Below, piece by piece: positions 7,338-11,330 of a DNA stretch of 11,330 bases. Position 1 is the first letter of the stretch; every line of letters starts with the position of its first letter. The notes below the pieces were generated by a model. That model searched no databases. It saw nothing but the letters and a program-made list of their open reading frames with translations, and was not told the origin of the DNA. Source of the stretch: AC-37 sp034663685 (lineage in GTDB: Bacteria > Actinomycetota > Thermoleophilia > Solirubrobacterales > Thermoleophilaceae); assembly GCA_034663685.1 (NCBI GenBank), contig JAXDJC010000234.1:1-11330 (forward strand). Reading direction: 5' to 3'. The position numbers were made by a program, and so were the translations under genes.

Positions 7338-8978
7338 CTACTCGTCCTCGTCCTTGCCGCCGCCGTCGTCGCCGTCCTTGCCGCTCTCCCCGTCCTCGCT
7401 CTTGGCGGAACCCGAGTCGTCGTCGCCCTTCTCGTCGTCGTCGGAGCCGGAGTCCTCGTCATCGCTGCCCGAGTCCTTCTCCCCGCGCGCGGCCTCGACC
7501 ACCTCGTCGATCGTGCCCTTCATGTAGAAGGCGCGCTCCGGGATGTCGTCGTGCTTGCCCTCCACGATCTCCTTGAAGCCGCGGATCGTGTCCTCGACCT
7601 TCACGTAGAGGCCCGGAGAGCCGGTGAACGCCTCGGCCACGAAGAACGGCTGCGACAGGAAGCGCTCGATCTTGCGCGCCCGCTGCACGGCCTGCTTGTC
7701 CTCGTCGGAGAGCTCGTCGATGCCGAGGATCGCGATGATGTCCTGCAGCTCCTTGTAGCGCTGCAGCACCTCCTTGACCTGCGTCGCGACCTGGTAGTGC
7801 TCCTCGCCGACGATGTCCGCCTTGAGGATCGTGGAGGTGGAGTCGAGCGGGTCCACCGCGGGGTAGATCCCCTTCTCGGCGATCGAGCGCGACAGCGTCG
7901 TGGTCGAGTTGAGATGGGCGAACACCGACGCGGGCGCCGGGTCCGTGAGGTCGTCGGCCGGCACGTAGATCGCCTGCACCGAGGTGACCGAGCCCTGGCG
8001 GGTGGAGGTGATCCGCTCCTGGAGCTGACCCATCTCCGTCTCCAAAGTCGGCTGGTAGCCCACCTGCGACGGCATCCGGCCGAGCAGCGCCGACACCTCC
8101 GAGCCCGCCTGCACGAAGCGGAAGATGTTGTCGATGAAGAGCAGCACGTCCTGGCCGCCCTCCTCGCGGAAGTACTCGGCCATCGTGAGCCCGGACAGGG
8201 CCACCCGCATGCGCGCTCCCGGGGGCTCGTTCATCTGCCCGAACACGAGCATCGTCTTGTCGAGCACGCCCGACTCCTTCATCTCCAGCCAGAGGTCGTT
8301 GCCCTCGCGCGAGCGCTCGCCCACGCCGCAGAACGCCGACAGGCCGCCGTGCTCCTGCGCGATGTTGTGGATCAGCTCCTGGATGAGCACCGTCTTGCCC
8401 ACGCCCGCGCCGCCGAACAGGCCCACCTTGCCGCCCTTGGCGTAGGGAGCGAGCAGGTCCACGACCTTGATGCCGGTCTCGAGGATCTCGCGCGTGGGCG
8501 TGAGGTCCTCCACGTTGGGCGCCGGGCGGTGGATCGGCCAGCGCGTCTCGGCCTCGACCGGCTCGCCCTGGTCGATCGTCTCGCCGAGCAGGTTGAAGAT
8601 GCGGCCGAGGGTCACGTCGCCCACGGGCACCGTGATCGGGCCGCCCGTGTCGCGCACCTCGGCGCCGCGGGCCAGGCCGTCGGTGGCGTCCATGGCGACC
8701 GCGCGCACGCGGTCGTCGCCCAGGTGCTGCTGCACCTCGCAGATCAGCTTGCCGTGGCTCTCCTGCGAGCCCGACACCTCGTCGTCCTCGCCGTACGCCT
8801 CGAGGTCGATCTCCAGGGCGTTGTAGATCTCGGGCAGGTCGTCGGGGAACACGACCTCGATCACCACGCCCTGGATCTCCTCGACCCGGCCGACGTTCTT
8901 GCCGCCGCCGGACCCGTTGCCGCCGGAGCCGGACTCCTGCTCGCCGCCGACTGGATTCTCGCTGGTCGCCTGTTCCAT
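7338..8978 (-). CDS. atpD: ATP synthase F1 subunit beta with acidic C-terminal tail
   Basis: This is the catalytic subunit: it makes ATP from ADP and phosphate, driven by gamma rotation. Motifs seen are the P-loop GGAGVGKT (189-196), the catalytic Glu in GERSREGNDL (Glu221), Walker B FIDNIF (Asp283), AVDPLDSTS and the torque lever DELSDED (421-427, a one-residue variant of DELSEED). At 546 residues it is about 70 longer than usual. The extra length is in two places: a Gly/Ser-rich N-terminal extension of about 24-28 residues before the conserved VGRVEEIQGVV, and a tail at 499-546 with 23 Asp/Glu against 5 Lys. ATG 8978 is preceded by AAAGGAG with a 10-nt gap. It is separated from atpG by an unusual 184-bp spacer. 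Confidence 0.98.
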   Translation of the reverse strand: MEQATSENPVGGEQESGSGGNGSGGGKNVGRVEEIQGVVIEVVFPDDLPEIYNALEIDLEAYGEDDEVSGSQESHGKLICEVQQHLGDDRVRAVAMDATDGLARGAEVRDTGGPITVPVGDVTLGRIFNLLGETIDQGEPVEAETRWPIHRPAPNVEDLTPTREILETGIKVVDLLAPYAKGGKVGLFGGAGVGKTVLIQELIHNIAQEHGGLSAFCGVGERSREGNDLWLEMKESGVLDKTMLVFGQMNEPPGARMRVALSGLTMAEYFREEGGQDVLLFIDNIFRFVQAGSEVSALLGRMPSQVGYQPTLETEMGQLQERITSTRQGSVTSVQAIYVPADDLTDPAPASVFAHLNSTTTLSRSIAEKGIYPAVDPLDSTSTILKADIVGEEHYQVATQVKEVLQRYKELQDIIAILGIDELSDEDKQAVQRARKIERFLSQPFFVAEAFTGSPGLYVKVEDTIRGFKEIVEGKHDDIPERAFYMKGTIDEVVEAARGEKDSGSDDEDSGSDDDEKGDDDSGSAKSEDGESGKDGDDGGGKDEDE

Positions 8979-9162
8979 GGTTCTCGGTCTCCTTTAGATG
9001 ATCGGTCCCGCGGCCGCACGTGCGCGGGGGCACGCGAGACCAAGCTGGTCAAGGACGCAGGGCGAAGCCAATGTCGAAGCCATTGGCGAGCCCGAGGACG
9101 CCGATCCAGCGCCGGTATCGCGGGTCATCCGCGTGCGTGGGGCCGTGGGACCGGTCATCTTC
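8979..9162 (-). other. 184-bp atpG-atpD spacer with two inverted repeats
   Basis: Apart from the atpD ribosome binding site, the spacer holds two perfect inverted repeats. One is GCCAATG/CATTGGC (9067-9073 and 9081-9087), a 7-bp stem with a 7-nt loop. The other is CCCGCG/CGCGGG (9007-9012 and 9023-9028), a 6-bp stem with a 10-nt loop. CGAAGCCA also occurs twice (9063-9070 and 9075-9082). No T-run follows either stem on the minus strand, so they do not look like intrinsic terminators. They may be intercistronic RNA hairpins affecting message stability or processing, or an internal promoter may lie here. No convincing coding sequence is present. Confidence 0.6.
8989..8995 (-). promoter_or_regulatory. 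Ribosome binding site of atpD
   Basis: AAAGGAG on the minus strand lies 10 nt before the ATG. It is the strongest Shine-Dalgarno sequence in the ATP synthase part of the window, and it confirms that the Gly/Ser-rich N-terminal extension is translated. Confidence 0.8.
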
Positions 9163-10080
9163 CTAGCGGAGGCCCTCGGCGCCCGCGACTACTTCCATGA
9201 TTTCCTGGGTGATGTCGGCCTGCCGCTGCCGGTTGGCCTCGAGGGTGAGGTCGTCGATCAGCTCGGCGGCGTTCTCCGACGCGTTGCGCATCGCCGTCAT
9301 CCGGGCGCCGTGCTCCGACGCCGTGGACTCGAGCAGTGCCCGGTAGATCGAAATCTCGACGTAGTCCGGCGCCAGGCGCTTGAGGATCTCCTCCGGGTCC
9401 GGCTCGTAGATCCAGAGCGAGCGGCTGTGGTCGGGTGCGTCGTCGTCCCCGCCCCCGCCGTCCTCGTCCTCCTCCTCGTCCTCGTCCTCGCCCAGCACGT
9501 CAGCCTGCTGCAGCGGGAGGAGCGTCTCGTGCCTGACCTCCTGGGTCATCGCCGAGACGTAGCCGTTGTAGAAGATCTCCACGCGGTCCACGGCGCCGTC
9601 CACGTAGTGGTGGATCAGCTCGTCGGCCACCCCGCGCGCGTCGGAATAGGCGGGGCGGTCGGTGAAGCCCGTGTAGCCGCCGGCCAGCTCGAGCCCCCGG
9701 AACGAGATCGAGGACACGCCGCGCCGCCCGACCGCGTACCACGCCACGTCCTCGTCGATCTCACGCGCGCGGCGGTTGCCCGCGCGCACGATCTGCGAGT
9801 TGAACGCGCCGGCCAGCCCGCGGTCGCCGGTGATCAGCAGCATGCCGACGTTGCTCACCGTGTCGTGCTCCTGAAGGATCGGCATGTTCGGGATGTTCTC
9901 CGCGGCCGAGACGGCCTGCCGGGTCATCCGCCGGATCGCGTCCGCGTACGGGCGCAGCTCCTCGATCCGCTGCTCGGCCCGGCGTAGCCGCGCAGCCGCC
10001 ACCATCTCCATCGCCCGCGTGATCTTGCGGATGTTCTTGACCGAGGAGATCCGGCTCTTGATGTCCTTCTGGCTGGCCAT
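9163..10080 (-). CDS. atpG: ATP synthase F1 subunit gamma with acidic internal insertion
   Basis: This 305-residue subunit is the central rotor shaft of F1, transmitting rotation from the c-ring to the catalytic sites. The N-terminal helix (KDIKSRISSVKNIRKITRAM) and the C-terminal helix (ANRQRQADITQEIMEVVAGA) form the coiled-coil shaft. The central Rossmann-like domain includes LLITGDRGLAGAFNSQI and YNGYVSAMTQEV. Between LLPL (187-190) and the conserved YEPDP (225-229) lies an insertion with ten consecutive acidic residues (198-207), four Gly and three more Asp. This is the variable loop region where E. coli has only a short polar stretch and where mycobacterial gamma carries a lineage-specific loop nearby. 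The ATG lies 17 nt after the atpA stop, and the only candidate Shine-Dalgarno sequence falls inside a hairpin. Confidence 0.97.
   Translation of the reverse strand: MASQKDIKSRISSVKNIRKITRAMEMVAAARLRRAEQRIEELRPYADAIRRMTRQAVSAAENIPNMPILQEHDTVSNVGMLLITGDRGLAGAFNSQIVRAGNRRAREIDEDVAWYAVGRRGVSSISFRGLELAGGYTGFTDRPAYSDARGVADELIHHYVDGAVDRVEIFYNGYVSAMTQEVRHETLLPLQQADVLGEDEDEEEDEDGGGGDDDAPDHSRSLWIYEPDPEEILKRLAPDYVEISIYRALLESTASEHGARMTAMRNASENAAELIDDLTLEANRQRQADITQEIMEVVAGAEGLR
9461..9490. repeat. Short CTC/GTC trinucleotide-type repeat coding the acidic run in gamma
   Basis: On the + strand this is a pure run of TCC/TCG/CTC-type triplets encoding the ten Glu/Asp residues on the minus strand. Such simple sequence can expand or contract in frame by slippage, which may explain how the loop arose. 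Confidence 0.6.
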
Positions 10081-10086
10081 CCGCTG

Positions 10087-10101
10087 CTAGGGAACCCCTA
10101 G
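10087..10101 (-). other. Hairpin at the atpA stop / atpG leader
   Basis: CTAGGG-AAC-CCCTAG on the + strand is a perfect 6-bp inverted repeat with a 3-nt loop. It spans the atpA stop codon and the only purine-rich stretch (AGGGG) before atpG. If folded in the mRNA it would hide that sequence until ribosomes finishing atpA open it. Confidence 0.5.
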
Positions 10102-11330
10102 ACCCCGCCGACCGGCGCGGCCTCGGACTCGGACCCCGACTCCGAGGACTTCTCGTCGTCATCGCCGTCGCCGTCATCGTCGCCGCCGTCGTCATCCTCA
10201 GACGAGCCGGAGGTCCGGCCCTCCTTCTTGCGCTCCTCCTCGGACACGATCCGGTCGGACTCGCCCTCCTCGAGCGGGTTGCCCTCGGCGTCGAAGTCCG
10301 GCCCGAAGTCGTCGATCGCCTCGGCGATCGCGTTCCCGAGCGCCTCCTCGATCGAGTCGTCCCAATCGCCGCCGGCGATCTTCTGCATCAGGTCGTCGTT
10401 CTCGGAGTGGAGCCGCGGGAGCATCGCCTCGTGGAACTCGCTCACGCGCTCGACCTTGATCCGGTCGAGGTAGCCGCCCGTGCCCGAGTAGATGGCCGCA
10501 ACCTGGTCCTCGAGCGACCACGGCTTGAGCTCGTCCTGGTTGAGCGTCTCCACGAGCCGCTCGCCGCGGGCCAGCGTGCGCTGGGTCTCCTGGTCGAGCT
10601 CGGATCCGAACTGGGCGAACGCCTCGAGCTCGCGGTACTGGGACAGCTCGAGGCGCAGCTTGCCGGCCACCTTCTTCATCGGCTTGGCCTGCGCGTTGCC
10701 GCCCACGCGCGACACCGAGATGCCCACGTTGATGGCCGGCCGCACGCCCGAGCGGAACAGGTCCGCCTCGAGGAAGATCTGGCCGTCGGTGATCGAGATG
10801 ACGTTGGTCGGGATGTAGGCCGACACGTCGGAGGCCTGCGTCTCGATGATCGGCAGCGCGGTGAGCGAGCCGCCGCCGAGGTCGTCGTTGAGCTTGACCG
10901 CACGCTCGAGCAGGCGGCTGTGCAGGTAGAACACGTCGCCGGGGTAGGCCTCGCGGCCCGGCGGGCGGCGCAGCAGCAGCGACATCTGGCGGTACGCGTA
11001 CGCGTGCTTGGTCAGGTCGTCGTAGATGCAGAGCGCGTGCTTGCCCTCGTAGAGGAAGTGCTCCCCCATCGCGCAGCCGGCGTACGGCGCCATGAACTTG
11101 ATCGGCGCGGCCTCGTTGGCGGGGGCGGCCACGATGATCGTGTTGTCGAGCGCGTTGTGCTCGCGCAGCGTCTCCGCCACCTGCACCACGGTCGACATCC
11201 GCTGCCCGATCGCCACGTAGATGCAGATCAGGTCCTTGTCGCGGTTGTTGATGATCGCGTCGATGCCGATCGCCGACTTGCCGGTCTGGCGGTCGCCGAT
11301 GATCAGCTGGCGCTGGCCGCGGCCGATGGC
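10098..11330 (-). CDS. atpA: ATP synthase F1 subunit alpha with acidic C-terminal tail (N-terminal part outside window)
   Basis: The frame is open to the window edge and gives 410 residues; about 160 N-terminal residues are missing. The first visible residues include the P-loop GDRQTGKS, then IYVAIGQRMSTV. Later come QIFLEADLF and NVGISVSRVGGNAQ with the arginine finger that completes the catalytic site on beta. Alpha forms the alpha3beta3 ring and binds nucleotide without catalysis. The normal fold ends near AIAEAIDDFGPDF. Beyond it are 64 extra residues (coded at 10101-10292) with about 25 Asp/Glu against 6 Arg/Lys, including DDDGGDDDGDGDDDE and a Ser/Glu stretch. Mycobacterial alpha also has a C-terminal extension, which suppresses ATP hydrolysis, but the sequence here looks different. 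An internal GTG at 11216 is not the real start because the P-loop lies upstream of it. Confidence 0.97.
   Translation of the reverse strand, partial: AIGRGQRQLIIGDRQTGKSAIGIDAIINNRDKDLICIYVAIGQRMSTVVQVAETLREHNALDNTIIVAAPANEAAPIKFMAPYAGCAMGEHFLYEGKHALCIYDDLTKHAYAYRQMSLLLRRPPGREAYPGDVFYLHSRLLERAVKLNDDLGGGSLTALPIIETQASDVSAYIPTNVISITDGQIFLEADLFRSGVRPAINVGISVSRVGGNAQAKPMKKVAGKLRLELSQYRELEAFAQFGSELDQETQRTLARGERLVETLNQDELKPWSLEDQVAAIYSGTGGYLDRIKVERVSEFHEAMLPRLHSENDDLMQKIAGGDWDDSIEEALGNAIAEAIDDFGPDFDAEGNPLEEGESDRIVSEEERKKEGRTSGSSEDDDGGDDDGDGDDDEKSSESGSESEAAPVGGV

Noticed and set aside
8994..9158. A 54-codon open frame on the minus strand filling the atpG-atpD spacer (ATG 9158, TAA just at the atpD ribosome binding site)
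   Set aside because: Only about 72% of its third positions are G or C, well below the neighbouring genes. The ATG has no properly spaced ribosome binding site and the peptide resembles no known subunit. It is more likely chance openness in GC-rich DNA.
7215..9200. A 661-codon open frame on the + strand
   Set aside because: It is antisense to atpD and atpC, with a His/Leu/Arg/Val-rich composition and no recognisable domain.

Overview
The window is very GC-rich, with third codon positions close to saturated with G or C and several GTG and TTG starts. This points to an actinobacterial chromosome. A secreted calcium-binding protein with paired cysteines around its RTX roll, and the order atpA-atpG-atpD-atpC, suggest the Thermoleophilia/Solirubrobacterales side of the phylum. 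That placement is an inference from gene content only.

Left part (1-3697, + strand): a tightly packed fatty-acid/acyl-CoA gene run. It starts with the 3' end of a probable TetR-family regulator. An AidB-like acyl-CoA dehydrogenase overlaps it by 29 bp. A membrane fatty-acid desaturase with all three histidine boxes follows, then an enoyl-CoA hydratase/isomerase-family (crotonase) protein that lacks both usual catalytic glutamates. The run probably acts on acyl-CoA or lipid remodelling under the regulator's control.

Middle (3694-5211, - strand): a convergent gene, sharing a CTAG stop overlap with the crotonase, encodes an exported protein. It has a signal peptide, a Rossmann-like N-terminal domain, a Calx-beta domain and an RTX calcium-binding roll.

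Right part (5269-11330, - strand): the 3' half of the F1F0 ATP synthase operon, read right to left as atpA (5' end outside the window), atpG, atpD and atpC. Two extra genes of unknown function follow: a Pro/Ala-rich protein ending in two membrane helices, apparently translationally coupled to atpC, and a YbjN-like protein joined by a Pro/Ala linker to a C-terminal DUF2510 domain.

The most notable feature is that three F1 subunits carry long, very acidic, probably disordered additions: a C-terminal tail of about 64 residues on alpha, one of about 48 residues on beta, and an internal acidic loop in gamma. Beta also has a Gly/Ser-rich N-terminal extension. Catalytic motifs are intact, so the enzyme should be functional. 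The additions look like a coordinated lineage-specific modification of F1. No RNA genes, mobile elements or CRISPR arrays were seen, and no gene-free stretch exceeds 300 bases.
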